DNA from: Carettochelys insculpta
Lineage: Eukaryota > Chordata > Testudines > Carettochelyidae
Direction of reading: 5' to 3'
Length of the DNA stretch: 64,000 nt
Assembly: GCF_033958435.1 (NCBI RefSeq)
Contig: NC_134137.1
Span: 109,812,501 to 109,876,500, forward strand
The notes beneath the pieces were generated by a model. That model made no database searches. It was not told where the DNA came from and saw nothing but the letters and a program-made list of their open reading frames with translations. Position numbers and translations under genes: made by a program. Shown one piece after another: positions 35,054-46,489 of the stretch (its first letter is position 1; the number at the start of each line of letters is the position of its first letter).

Positions 35054-35990
35054 CACAGCCAGCTCCAGAATGGTCCACCGAGGAGGGTGAGCTGGTTATC
35101 AACCTCCCCTCACGCTTCTCCAGCCATACCTCTGCCAGTCAGGCATCCCCTGACCTCGGTGGTGGACCCTCTGGTAAGTACCCAACAGGGCGCACACCCC
35201 AGACCACAGGGCAGAGGCTCCATACCCACCAGAGGGCCCTGCATGCCCCCTGCAGACCCTGGCTGGCCACAGCAGGGCCGTGGCCCTTGGGACAGCGTCA
35301 TGGCTGCCGGTAGCCTTCAGCACCCGTTCGCATGGTTAGTACCATGGCCTGCTCCCAGGGGGAGGAGGTGGGTGGGGCCAGATCAAGCAAGAGGGCCACC
35401 CGCCAGGGGGCTGGGTACCCCTTCAGTCTCCTTGATCCCCCAGAGCCCACCTGCCGTTGTATGGGAAACAGGGACCTGCTGCTCACAGGGGGGTGGGGCG
35501 TGTGGCCTACAAAGCAGGTGTTTGGGACTCACGGCTTGTCCTGTCTTCTTTTCTATTCCTGCAGCTGCACCATCAAAGGGCCAGGAGGGAGTGCAAACAA
35601 CGTCCACCTCACTGCCTCTGTCCAGCACCAGGTCAAGGTCATGAAGCAGTGCCTCCACCTGGAGAAGGCTGAAGCGACCTGGCGGTGGACAGCCTGTGGG
35701 AGGTTGATGGGGACCCTCAGGGATGTGGCAGGCACCTTCTGGGAGCTCCTGGCCTGGCTGCCCCTTCCCGTTGCCTCTCCTGCTGCCCTTCCCACTGCGC
35801 CCCCCGCTCCCAGCAGCCCTATTGAAGGGGCCCCCATTGAGGCCGATCCCCCAGATGAGGCGGAGCCCTGGCCCTACCTTCCCATCCTCCCCACCCCAGC
35901 TCAGCCCAGCTGGGGACTCCGAACTAGGGGAGGCTGCGGAGCCTGGGGATGCCGTGGCTTGAGGCCCTTTACTCCTTCCCTGCAATAAGG
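34538..35990 (+). pseudogene. Myb/SANT-like DNA-binding gene of Harbinger element 2
   Basis: The start MASSQEREAPRAPGLW (34538) parallels MASSQPSQ of element 1. After frame changes the domain reads REMGTKRQNVAAFYQLADSL and TPDQVRSKVKELQQGYVQAR. A linker with about eight Pro-Glu pairs (CCAGAG hexamers, 35015-35055) follows. A typical intron runs 35174-35564 (CTG|GTAAGT to TTCCTGCAG), at the same place as in element 1. The last exon includes MGTLRDVAGTFWELLAWLPL. The frame changes early in the domain suggest a pseudogene, but the two-exon structure is well kept. Confidence 0.72.
35015..35058 (+). repeat. CCAGAG hexamer run coding for Pro-Glu repeats
   Basis: About seven tandem CCAGAG units in the element 2 Myb-like gene encode alternating Pro and Glu. 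No such run exists in element 1. Confidence 0.85.
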
Positions 35991-36269
35991 CCCCCCCATG
36001 AGTTGCACCCATGGTCTCCTGCCTGAATGTAAATATTTTGCCCACCTTCCCTATGTGTACATAGTTATGTGGTTCTGTTTTATGCTTTTGTTAATAACTG
36101 CACAGTTTTGTTAAAGAGAATACACTTTACTTTCCCCACATCCTCTGTGTGCTGTCTGCTTGGGGTAGAGATGGTGGAGGGGGACTGTGGGGAGGGGAAG
36201 TGATGGGGAGTGTCAGGGGGTGGGAAAGGGAAGTGTTCAGGGGACTTGCTGGGGGAGTGATCAGTGAGG

Positions 36270-37655
36270 CCCCTGAGCAAAGTGCTCATGGAGGGCGTCC
36301 CATGTATAGATCCTGTCCCAGTGGATCAGTCGGCTAGGGGCAGCAGCCGGTTCTTGGTAGCCTGGTCTGGACTCGGCCTCCCACCCCTGCATGAAGCCCT
36401 TCCCTTTACTCTCCATAATATTATGGAGAGCGTAGCAAGCACTTGCCACTTGGGGGACATTCAGGAGACCCACCTCCAGGCATGCCAGGAGACAGCATCA
36501 GCCCTTCAGCTGCCCAACGGTGCACTCCACCACATTTCAGGTGTGGTTTAGCTGGATGTTGAAATGCTCCTGGCTAGGGTTGGGGAGGCCTGTATAGGGC
36601 TGCATGAGCCAGACCTGGAGGGGATGGACAACATCTGCCACCAGGCCCAGGAGCATCATGGTGTCTCCGAGAGGTACCTCTATGTGGGGGATGTAAGTCC
36701 CTGCCTCCATGTGGCAACACAGCCTAGAGTTTCTAAACACACACATGTCATGGGTACGGCCAGGCCAGCCCACATAAATGTTCTGGAACCAGTCCCTGCT
36801 GTCCACCTGGGCCTGGAGCACCACAGAGCGGTACCCCTTCCTCTTTATATCTTGGTCCATGCTGTGTTCTGGGGTGTGGATCAGAATGTGGGTCCTGCCC
36901 AGGGGGCTGAAACAGTTTGGGAATCTGACCAATACGAAGCCGGCAATGGGGTGTCCAGGTCCCACGCATGGATCACCCTTTGCAGGAGCATGATGGTCAA
37001 TACCCAAACCACCTGCATGATATAGAGGACATAAGCACCCATGGGGGCGTGCAGGGAGTGCCAGACCCCCTAACCCCCAGGCTCCCTCCCAGCCCCTCAC
37101 CCCCAGGCCTCTTCCCACTCCTGGCTCCCAATGGGCCCTCTTTCCTGGGATCCCCCTCCCCCTGGTGGGTGTGTGGCCTGACCTTGCCTTATGTACATGG
37201 CAACAGCCCCAAATTTGGCCTTGCCCACACCAAACTGGTGGCCCAGGGAGTGGTAGCTACCTGGAGTGGCCAATTTCCAGACAGCTATCACGACCCTCTT
37301 TTCAACAGGGAGGGCACCACATCCGGGTGTCCTGATGCCGCAAGGCAGGGGCTACCCACTGGCAGAGCTCCAGGAATGTCTGCCGCTGCATCCAAACATT
37401 CTGGAGCCACATGTCGTCATCCTATTCCCCCGTGACCAGGCGCTCCCACCACTCGGAGCTACTGGGGTAGTTCCAGAGTCAGCGGAGGACCCAGGTGGGG
37501 AGCTGGAGGTGTCGTGGGTCCAGGAGTTCCATGGCCGTGCCAGGGGGACAGCTCCCAGCAGGAAATGGAAGGTGGCTGCCACTGCTGAGGACAGTAGGGT
37601 GACCACACCACTGGTGACAGCCAGAAGCAGCTCAAGCTGCTGCTGCTGGTCCATG
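36270..37655 (-). pseudogene. Harbinger DDE transposase of element 2
   Basis: The N-terminus is MDQQQQLELLLAV. Exon 1 contains the SKWWERLVT-type block and ends near 37190. The nuclease exon starts near 37015 and reads VVWVLTIMLLQRVIHAWDLD. The first catalytic block is PLGRTHILIHT, where the expected Asp of LDRTHI is Gly. The second block GWPGRTHDMCVFRNS keeps its Asp. The Glu block VVECTVGQLKG keeps Glu but is followed by frame changes. The end reads ASACYALHNIMESKGKGFMQ. The lost residue (first Asp) differs from element 1 (second Asp), so the copies died independently. Confidence 0.82.
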
Positions 37656-37975
37656 GTGCCTTATCTGCACTGCCGTCTGCTGGGCTTGTGGCAGCTCCGC
37701 AGGCCTCATGCTGTGCAGGGCCAGGCTGCGGGGAGGGACCCTTTAAGAGGGTAACTGGCTTCAGCCCTGGAAGGGCTTGTCTGCCATACGACCCCCGATC
37801 CGCTGTGTTTCTTTGGAAAGGGCATTTGGGACAGTGTAGACACTGTCTTTTGAAAGAGTGCATAGGAAGCACCAGCCTCTGCCCGAGTGTGGACACTGTA
37901 TTTCAAAGGCGAACTTTTGATTCGTTGTTTTGGAAAGGGCGCCTTTTGAAATCGCGCTCTAGAATAGACACAGCT

Positions 37976-40396
37976 TTCCTGTGTTTGATTAGATTTATTT
38001 AAATTCCCTTTACCTGTGTTTGTATCACACTTGTTTTAATTTTTCATTAACACCTGCATGATGGAGTTTTAATAAATATGAATGTTCATTTAATTACATA
38101 TTATTAAATGCTTGCTCCACTCTAAAAATAGATCTTACAAAATGTCATTAAGCTATTTAGAGCTAAGTGGCCATGATGTCGCTAGGAGCTGAGTGATTTT
38201 GCTAGGGGTTGGGGCAGCGTGCCAAACAAGCCAGTGGGAGATGGGGTATTTAGCTGGCGGGTGGGTGGAGTGCGCAAGGCTCCCCTCACCGCCCACTCCA
38301 GCACAGAGAACAAGGTGGAACAGCCAGTGGGCTGCTGACAGGTAGGACAACCTGTCTGAAGGTCGAAGCTGCTTAGGTAAGTACCTCCTGGCTAGACCCT
38401 GCCTCTGGCACCACAACTCAGTTCCCTTCCAGACCCTGTACCTCCTTCTACAAGCCTCCCCACAGGCCAGAATGCCCTCATGCACCCATACCCTCTCACA
38501 GCCTGCACCCAGCCCCTGTCTCAACAATCCCCTCCTTCACTTACACTCTGTCTCAGTCCCACTCTCTCATGCACCCCAGTCGCCTACCCCAATCACCCTT
38601 CTGCACCCAGCCTCCATCCCACACCCCACAACCCCTCCATAGAAATGAGTAGCACTGGACCACTTACCAAAATCTTGGAATGGTTCCACCTCAAAAATTA
38701 TTGCCCATCCCTGTTCTATATAAACCTCCATTAGTGGGTTGATTTTAAGAATGCTGAGTACCCAGAAGCAAGGTAATATTGGATTGTGGTCGTGGTGTTG
38801 TGTGGTTTCTTTGAATTTTTTAAATAACTAGGCCACTACATGGTTTCAAAGCACTGAAACTATACGTATGGTTATCTCTCTAGCCTGGTGAATCTGGCAT
38901 CCATATGTTCAAGAGCAGTTTCAAGCATTCAGTCTAATTTATTATTGTTTTGTCTCTTGAGACACAGGAATGTTTGTTTCTTTAACACTGCCATTCCTTA
39001 GTATGAGTTTTCAGAACTAAAGATGAGAACAATCTTCCACTGCTATGAGCTCCAGCCTGACATATCTAGTAAGATTTTTAAATGACTTTTTCAGGATTTT
39101 TCCTAGTTTTTGGCTATCATTTGCATGACCTCAAGAAAAATTAGAGTATCCCTTTGAAAAGTAAGAGACTTCAGCCACAGTAATTATGTCCTTCTGGCAA
39201 TAGCAGGTGCCCAAAATTTTACCTTACTTGGTTTTGAGATTACGCAGTTTATGCAACACCAGACCCTGACTCACTATCTGAAATAGGTACCAAATGGACA
39301 AGAGCATCCTCGACACTGAGGTCTGCCTTATAATCCTGCACATGTGGTAGATACTGCTGAAATAACTCAGACATGGTTCAACAGCATAAGTGGTACATCA
39401 TTACCAATTGTATTAAACAGTAAAATACCTTCCCTCTGCCTGCTCCCTCTGTCAAACAATAAACATAGAGGTAGTCCTTTTTCAAGGCCCAGAATGCAAA
39501 TGTAGTGTCTATGACTGATGCAGTCCTTTACAATAACATAACATTGTGACTAAATTCTGCAAGCCATTTGAATACCCCGTAGGCACTACTACATTATTTA
39601 AATTCAGGCCAGCCAGTTTTGTTTTGAGCTGTTCTGTTTTGATCTTCATAACTCCTAAAAGAATTTCTATTCCCTATGTTGACTCATCAGTTCTTTCAGA
39701 TTTTGTGTCATGTCAGCAAAGAGAATATAAGGTACCCCATTCTGCACAAATCTGACATACATCATTTCCTGCTCAACTATAAATCTGTCAGCAGGTCTGT
39801 AAGCAAGCACAATAATAAATCTAACATCCCATACACATATCTGAGCCACTTCATTGAGAAGCTTTTGTAATTGTTTCTATAAAGTTTTCACTGCCTGGGT
39901 GTTATCATAGAATATGCGAATTAAGGTCATTTATGACCATGTACTGTAATTGGGAAACTATTTTGTAATCTCTAAAAGTGAATAATGTTTATTGCCATCT
40001 AAGCAGGTAGTTTAGTATGTTGGCAAATTACCAGATTGCCTCATTTGGCATTTTATGGAGCAGTGTATTCAGAAGACACATCTGATGTGTTCTCTGCTCT
40101 CATGCATTTCAGGCAAAGAGCAGAGTAGTCATGTGCACATAGAGAATGCATTCTAAAGGTCTTACATCCACTTTACAGGAAGCCTGCCCTTATCATAATG
40201 CTTCTCAGATGCTTTTTGCCCAATACACAAAACATTTTATTTTTCTGACATGAAACACAGGGTATGCAGCTTTCCTTGAATTTGCGAATCTGAGTTCATG
40301 CCTTAGTTTCCAGTATGTTTTAGCAGATACTCATTTGCCATGGGCTTTGCCCTTATTTGGCTCAGGCATTCGGGTATTATTATTGATGATTTAGGC
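37976..40396. other. 2.4 kb without a supported gene
   Basis: Mostly AT-rich sequence. The GC-richer part at 38190-38650 resembles decayed repeat sequence but has no definable ends. No exon is recognised. Confidence 0.3.
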
Positions 40397-40727
40397 CAAG
40401 GGGCAGCAACCTTTCCAAGGCAAAGTGCCAACATTTGACCTTTGACGTCTACGTACGGTCTGAGTGCCGGTGATACTTTTTAAAGTCACTAACAGTCCTG
40501 CTTACAGCAGCTTCATTAATAATAAATTAAGATGCAGAGCTTTAACATTTAGGTGGTTGTTGGTAGCATTAGCTGGTTTTTTATTTAATCCACAGGTGGC
40601 ATGTCTTTGAGCAAGCTCCTGGCTGCATGGTGGTTGGAGAAGCGGGGCTAAGCTCCTGCCTGATGTGCCAATGAAAGTGAGTTCGCATGCCACTCTTGGC
40701 ACCTGTGCAGGGGGTTGCTGATCCCTG
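40397..40727. mobile_element. hAT-like non-autonomous element
   Basis: The termini CAAGGGGCAGCAACCTTTCC and (right reversed) CAGGGATCAGCAACCCCCTG are flanked by ATTTAGGC (40389-40396) and ATGCAGGC (40728-40735), which agree at six of eight positions. Words such as GTGCCAACATTTG and CACTCTTGGCAC lie near the ends. Confidence 0.7.
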
Positions 40728-41178
40728 ATGCAGGCTGATGGTGCAGATAGGAGGGTTTCTGACAGGAACCCCACAGGATATTTTTAAGCATTCTGATATT
40801 TTTAGCTAAGTTAACTGCTTCTTCATATTACCTATTTATAAAAAAAAATGAAGTAAAATATGAGTTTTCTAATTAAACTGCCTGGTCCTGTTGGCAGCAC
40901 ACCTAAACTGGCAATTGCAAGGCTGTAACATAATATTAAAAGGACCATCTGCCTCCTAAGTTCCAATCAAGTTCTGTTTTGCCACACAGAAAGGAATAAC
41001 ATGGTATGTTATTTTAATACAAAACCTTCTCCTGCTTGTTTGGCAAGTTAAAACCTTGCTTGCTTTTTTGGCAATAGTAACAGCTTTTAAACCATGTAAA
41101 CTTGCCCCATTGCTTGGGAATCTTATTGTCCCTCTTAAAGTCATGGCGCTATTACTAAACACGCTAAACTCCAGCATC

Positions 41179-41265
41179 TGATGAAGTGAGTCTTTGCTCA
41201 AGAAAGCTCATGCTCAAAACTTTTCTGTTAGTCTCTAAGGTGCCACAGGACCCTTCATTGCTTAA
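41179..41265 (+). mobile_element. Penelope-like 3' end fragment
   Basis: GATGAAGTGAGTCTTTGCTC, then AAAGCTCATGCTC and TTAGTCTCTAAGGTGCCACA, match the Penelope tail seen in reverse at 15459-15545. Confidence 0.65.
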
Positions 41266-41333
41266 ACTCCAAAAGTTGCCATAGAGCTTTCACTAATTTG
41301 ATTCAGTTATAGCACTTCTTGCTTTGCAAGAAA

Positions 41334-41915
41334 TAATAAAGATTTGGAAAGATTTCAGAAAAAGACAGCCAAAATGATTAGGGGTTTGGAATGGATGCCG
41401 TATGAAGAGAGTTTAAAAAGACTTGGAGTTTTCAGCTTAGAAAAGAGGAGACTAAGGCAGGATATGATAGAGGTCTATTAAATTATGACAGGTATGGAGA
41501 AAGAGAATAAGGAAAAGTTATTTACTTGTTCCCATAACATAAGAACTAGGGGGTCACCAAATGAAATTAATAGGTAATAGGTTTAAAACAAACAAAAGAA
41601 AGTATTGCTTCATGCAGCGTGCAGTCAACCTGTGGAACTCCTTGCCAGAAGATGTTATGAAAGCCAGGATGTTAACAGGATTCAAAAAAGAACTAGATAA
41701 ATTCATGGAGGTTAGGGCCAGCAGGATTGGTAGGAATAGTGTTCCTTACCTCTGTTTGTCCGAGGCTAGACAGGGGTGACAGGAGAGGGATCATGCAACG
41801 ATTACCTGTCCTGTTCACTCTCTCTGGGGCATCTGGCACTGGCCACTGTAGGAAGACAGACTAATAGGCTAGATGGACCTTTGGTCTGACCCAGTATGGT
41901 CCTTCTTATGTTCGT
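41334..41915 (+). mobile_element. CR1 LINE 3' end
   Basis: This begins in the C-terminal coding part (KTAKMIRGLEWMPYEE-like, then FSLEKRRLRQDMIEV) and runs through RAVNLWNSLPEDVMKARM to the noncoding tail CTTTGGTCTGACCCAGTATG and CTTATGTTCG. It is 5'-truncated and frame-broken. Confidence 0.9.
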
Positions 41916-42008
41916 TAGATTTTGAACTACCTGAGTGAAGCAACAAGGCCCAGACACAATTTCTTGCCATCCCAATTACCACAGACAACTTTGAAAGCAA
42001 TAGAACTT

Positions 42009-42239
42009 AGGGGTTCTGTCTATAAAGGGACTTCAAAGTAGTGCAGGCACTTGAAAGTACCCACGACTGACGCACAACTACACAGAAGCTGGCACTTCGA
42101 AGTTTGACACTTTGAAGTTGCCATGGGGGAGATTTAGTCTAACGAAGTGCTGTGTATGTACTGCAGCACTTCATTAGTAATCTCCCAGCACCCTAATTAC
42201 CATGCCCCCTTCGAAGTCAGGGCTGGTCTAGACACAGCC
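42009..42239. mobile_element. MITE of the GTCTACAC type
   Basis: The ends read GGGGTTCTGTCTATAAAG and, reversed on the right, GGCTGTGTCTAGACCAGCCC. The interior repeats GGACTTCAAAGTAGTGCAGG, CACTTCGAAGTTTGAC and GAAGTGCTG, mirrored by CAGCACTTCATTAG. It is noncoding and the duplication is unclear. Confidence 0.65.
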
Positions 42240-42870
42240 CTTAAAAGTTCTATTGATTTCTTTGTTCTGTTCCTTCCACTCTGACAGTTGAGTCCAACTG
42301 CTCTGCCCACCTCTTCTACTCAGACAACTGTTATGAATTCTCGGCTCCACTCAGCTCCTCTGGTAACCATCCTCTGAAGTATAAACAAAATTTTAGTGAC
42401 AACATTAGCCACCTGTAACAAACAATTTAGGGCTTATCTACAAGGGGACATTCAGGAAAGGTGTGAATTTGAAGTGTGTTCATTAAATCACATTAAATCC
42501 CTATGTGAACACACTCATTCAGAATCAAAGCAGCTTTAGCTGGTTTATTTTAATTCACTTCCAGAACTAATTGAAATAAACCAAATCAAGGCTGCTTAAA
42601 TTCTAAATAACATCTTTCACATGGGGATTTAATGAATCCATTTAAAATTAACATCTTTATTTATTTTGGATTAATTTTCCTGTATGTCTCCATGTAGACA
42701 AGTCACGTAAGTAGTGACCACAAAGAATAGAATGCTTTCAACATAATTATACAGACTCAGGAGTTCTCCACACTTGAAATTCAGAGCAGGTGTTAAGGTA
42801 AATGAACATATAGCCCAATTGTTCTATGTTCTTTAAGACACCATGTTCCATTTACCAGAGATCTAGTGTA
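42240..42870. other. No supported gene; possible further MITE
   Basis: The segment 42425-42705 (GGGCTTATCTACAAGGGGAC on the left, CTCCATGTAGACAAGTCACG on the right) has inverted words ATTAAATC and CACATGGGGATTTAATG and may be another MITE. The rest is unremarkable. Confidence 0.4.
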
Positions 42871-43221
42871 TCTGGCTATATCTAAACTACAGAGATCTTT
42901 CGAAAGCTGGTCTGCTGGAAGATCTCTTCGGAAAATCATCTTTCGAAAGATCGCGTCCACACACAATAAGTGGACTGAAAGAGTGATTTGCTCTTTTGAA
43001 AGAGTGGCCACACAGCCCCAGCTGCTCTTTTAAAAGAACAGGGCTGGAAACATCACTGATGGGGTCGGATGGCTGGCAAGCCCTTCCAGGAGCCCTGGCT
43101 AGCCAGTCCCTTAAAGGGCCCCTCTCAAACACCTCCTCCCTGCACATACTGCTGAGGCCTGCCTTGCTACACACAGCACAGCAGAGCCTGTTCACGGCCC
43201 TGCAGGTCACTTCAGAGTGTC

Positions 43222-45442
43222 ACGGACCCGCAGCAGCTCCTGGACCTGGACCTCACTGACGCCCTGGTCAGCCTGTTGACCTTGGTGGTTGCGGCCGCTC
43301 TCCAGCTTGTCCAGTGGCAGAAACCCTCCCCCCACCACTGCTTTTGTGCCCTATTTTCCAGGCCCCCCCACCGTGTCTGTGGAGCCCTACTCCCCAGGGC
43401 CCTGCTCATGCTCTCCCCAGGTGATCCAGCACATCTGCAGTTATCCCATCAGCTCCAAGTGGTGGGACTGGCTCACGGTGCACAAGTGGGATGACACCCA
43501 CTGGCTGCAGAACTCCAGGATGAGGAAGGGGACATTCCTGGAGCTCTGCAACTGGCTCCCCCACAGCCTCCAACACCAGGATACCTGCATGCAGCCCGCT
43601 CTCCCCCTCAAGAAACAGGTCACCATTGCCATGTGGAAGCTGGCCATCTTGGACAGCTACCAGTCCATGGAACACCAGTTCAGGATGGGCAAGGTGACGG
43701 TTGGGGCTCTCCTTATGGAGGTAAGACACGCTCAGGTTACACACCTACCACAGGGAGCTTCCAGGCAAGGGGGACCCGTGGGGACTGGAAGCAGGGGTGC
43801 AAGGAGTCAGGGAAGGGGGCGTGGGGAGGCCCATCCCCAAGGGACTGTGCCATCCCACCCCCCCACAGGCCTTGTGGGGGGTGGGCCTGGATGGCACTGG
43901 GGTGGAAAGAGGATGAAGAGGGGGCAGGGGAGCCTGCCAGGTCCTAGGGCACCCTGTCACATGCTCACTCGCTCTCCATCCCATGCATGTCATCAAGGAA
44001 ATCAACATGATGCTGCTATCAAGGCTTGCCTGTGTTGGGGACCTGGACATGACCATCACCAGATTCACCACTCTTGGCTTCCCCCACTACTTTGGCACTC
44101 TTAGGCCATGTCTACACATGCACGCTACTTCGAAGTAGCGGCGCCAACTTCGAAATAGCGCCCGTCACGGCTACACGTGTTGGGCGCTATTTCAAAGTTG
44201 AAATCGACGTTAGGTGGCGAGACATCAAAGTCGCTAACCCCATGAGGGGATGGGAATAGCGCCCTACTTCGAAGTTGAACGTTGAAGTAGGGCACGTTAG
44301 ACGATCTGCGTCCCGCAACATCGAAATAGCGGGGTCCGCCATGGCGGCCATCAGCTGAGGGGTTGAGAGATGCTCTCTCTCCAGCCCCTGCGAGGCTCTA
44401 TGGTCATCGTGTGCAGCAGCCCTTAGCCCAGGGCTTCTGGCTGCTGCTGCCGCAGCTGGGGATCCATGCTGCATGCACAGGGTCTGCAACCAGTTGTCGG
44501 CTCTGTGGATCTTGTGTTGTTTAGTGCAACTGTGTCTGGGAGGGGCCCTTTAAGGGAGCGGCTTGCTGTTGAGTCCGCCCTGTGACCCTGTCTGCAGCTC
44601 TTCCTGGCATCCTTATTTTGATGTGTGCTACTTTGGCGTGTAGACGTTCCCTCGCAGCGCCTATTTCGATGTGGTGCTGCCCAACATCGAAGTTGAACGT
44701 CGACGTTGCCAGCCCTGGAGGCCGTGTAGATGTTATTCATCGAAATAGACTATTTTGAGGTCGCTACGTCGAAATAAGCTATTCCGATGTAGCGTGCACG
44801 TGTAGACGTAACCTTAATGTCACCCACATTGCCATCTATGCCCTGGACCACAGCACCAGCTGCTTTGTCAACCAGAAGGGCTACCACTCGGTGATGCTTC
44901 AGTTCCAGGTGGCCCGTAAGGGCCATTTTGTGGACATCTGCATGGGCTAGTCGGGCTAGGTCTTCTGCAACACTGGCCTCTGCCAGAGAATGGAGGCAGG
45001 GACTTACAAACCCCAGTGGGAGCTCCTGGTCAGGGATATCACCATGCCCTTGTGTATGGTGGCAGACATGGCCTATCCCCTGAAGCCATGGCTCATGTGG
45101 CCTTACACCAGCCACCCAGACCCCACCCAGGAGCTGTTCAACAGCCTGCTCAACCAGTCATGCTACCCAGTGGAGTATGACTTTGGGTGCCTGGAGGGCT
45201 GTTTCAGGTGCCTCCTCACACAGCTGAACGTTGGGTTGCACAATGTACCCCGGATTCTGAGGGCATGCTGTGCCCTCCAGAACCTCATGGAGAGCAAGGA
45301 GGAGGCCTTCATCCAGGGGTGGGCGGTGAACAGTGGCCTCAGAGGTGAACAACCATGTGCGATCCCAAACTGCCAGGCCCACGGTGATGGGGTGCAGATC
45401 AGAGAGGCCCTCTGGGAGAGTTTCACCCATGGGTTCCAGTAA
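43222..45442 (+). pseudogene. Harbinger DDE transposase of element 3, split by a MITE
   Basis: The N-terminal region reads PQQLLDLDLTDALVSLLTLV. Exon 1 continues SKWWDWLTVHKWDDTHWLQN and VTIAMWKLAILDSYQSMEHQ up to the donor GAG|GTAAGA at 43721. The second exon begins near VIKEINMMLLSRLACVGDLD, but its acceptor is degenerate. The frame runs to GFPHYFGTL, where a MITE with TTA duplication is inserted, and resumes NVTHIAIYALD. The first catalytic Asp position is Asn. The second block is interrupted by stops (ICMG*SG*VFCNTG). The Glu block VEYDFGCLEGCFRC keeps Glu, and the end reads CCALQNLMESKEEAFIQGW. Confidence 0.85.
44104..44813. mobile_element. Harbinger MITE, TACTTCGA family, copy 2
   Basis: The termini GGCCATGTCTACAC and (right reversed) GGTTACGTCTACAC are flanked by TTA (44101-44103, 44814-44816). 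Same family and orientation as 8115-8796, with the shared core GGGGCCCTTTAAGGGAGCGG. Length is 710 bp. It interrupts the element 3 transposase gene between codons that would otherwise join in frame. Confidence 0.95.
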
Positions 45443-46489
45443 CCTCCCCAGGGCAGCCCCTTCAGAGTCCCCCAGCCTGCAGCCCTACCACGTCTCCACC
45501 ACGCCCCCGCCCATCCACCCCTCCCCAATCCTTACCCAATAATGAGGGATGCAGGGGCCGTGCTCCGAAAACCATTTTACTCAATAAAATGGAATGGTCT
45601 ATAAAACAGACATTTGAAATAAAATTATGTATAATTTAAATAACTGTTGCCATCTATATGGGGGGGCGTGGATCACAGGGTGGGGAGCATCTCAATTTGG
45701 ATGGGCAGGGCTGAGGACAGGGGCACATCTAAACTTGGAACAGGGGCTGGGGCTGGGCAGCATTATTCCACAATGTGGGTAGAGGGCCGTAAGCCATTTT
45801 GGCCTTGGGATCCCCTCCTACCCTGGGTTCGGGATCTGCTTCAGGGCTGGGATGGGGCTGGGATCACAGGGGGTATCGCCATGGGAGGGATTTAGTGGGC
45901 TTGGGCTCAGCAGGGGGAGAAGGGAGGGCTCTCAGCTCCCTAAAGTGGGGTTTCTGGGTCCCTATGGCTTTAAAAGCATCCAAACACAGGGAACATAGAG
46001 CTACGAGTGTGCTGGTCAGGCCATCTCCGTGCTCCAGCTTGCCAATGCCATGGAGGACTCCTCTTTTGGAAAAAGAGACCTTAGAGCATCCACACATGCT
46101 CTGTTCCAAAAGACTTGTTGGGAAGAAGGTGCTCTTCCTGATCTGGGAACAGAAGAGCTCCTCGGAATGAAGTGCAGTGCACTTTCAATTTACTTTCAAA
46201 ATAACTTCTTGTGTAGATGCTCTGCAAGATCTTTCAAAAGAGGACCAGCTTTTCTGAAAGATCTCGCTAGTGTAGATGCAACCTCTGTATGCACAAACCT
46301 CTCCGGCTTAAATCATAGCATTTGTTTCAAAAGAGCAAAGGTTAAAGGACAGCAATGAAGTATCACATTTGGTAGCAGTACATATTGAAACATTCACAAA
46401 ATAAGTCTGAGTAGCCAGGTTAGGGATCGCTCGCAGAAAAACTATTTTGAGGAAATAGGGAAGACAAGTAAAGTTTCTCAGAAAAAGTT

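Larger units (their letters stand above)
34093..37975. mobile_element. PIF/Harbinger element 2, two-gene copy
   Basis: The left terminus is AGCCATGTCTACAC. The right end near 37966 reads GAATAGACACAGCT. The subterminal arrays differ from element 1: here they are CTTTCGAAAGAG, TTTTGAAAG and TCTTTCGAAAGG words. A Myb/SANT-like gene (+) and a transposase gene (-) converge near 36.0 kb. The right boundary is approximate because no clear 3-bp duplication was found. Confidence 0.82.
42874..46283. mobile_element. PIF/Harbinger element 3, transposase-only copy
   Basis: The termini GGCTATATCTAAAC and (right reversed) GGTTGCATCTACAC are flanked by TCT on both sides (42871-42873, 46284-46286). The subterminal words are ATCTTTCGAAAG and its variants, like element 2. 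A transposase gene runs on the + strand. No Myb/SANT gene is visible in the right part (45.45-46.1 kb). A 710-bp MITE (44104-44813) sits inside. Confidence 0.9.

Noticed and set aside
35008..35070. An independent Pro-Glu repeat protein
   Set aside because: The hexamer run lies within the linker of the element 2 Myb-like gene between conserved segments.
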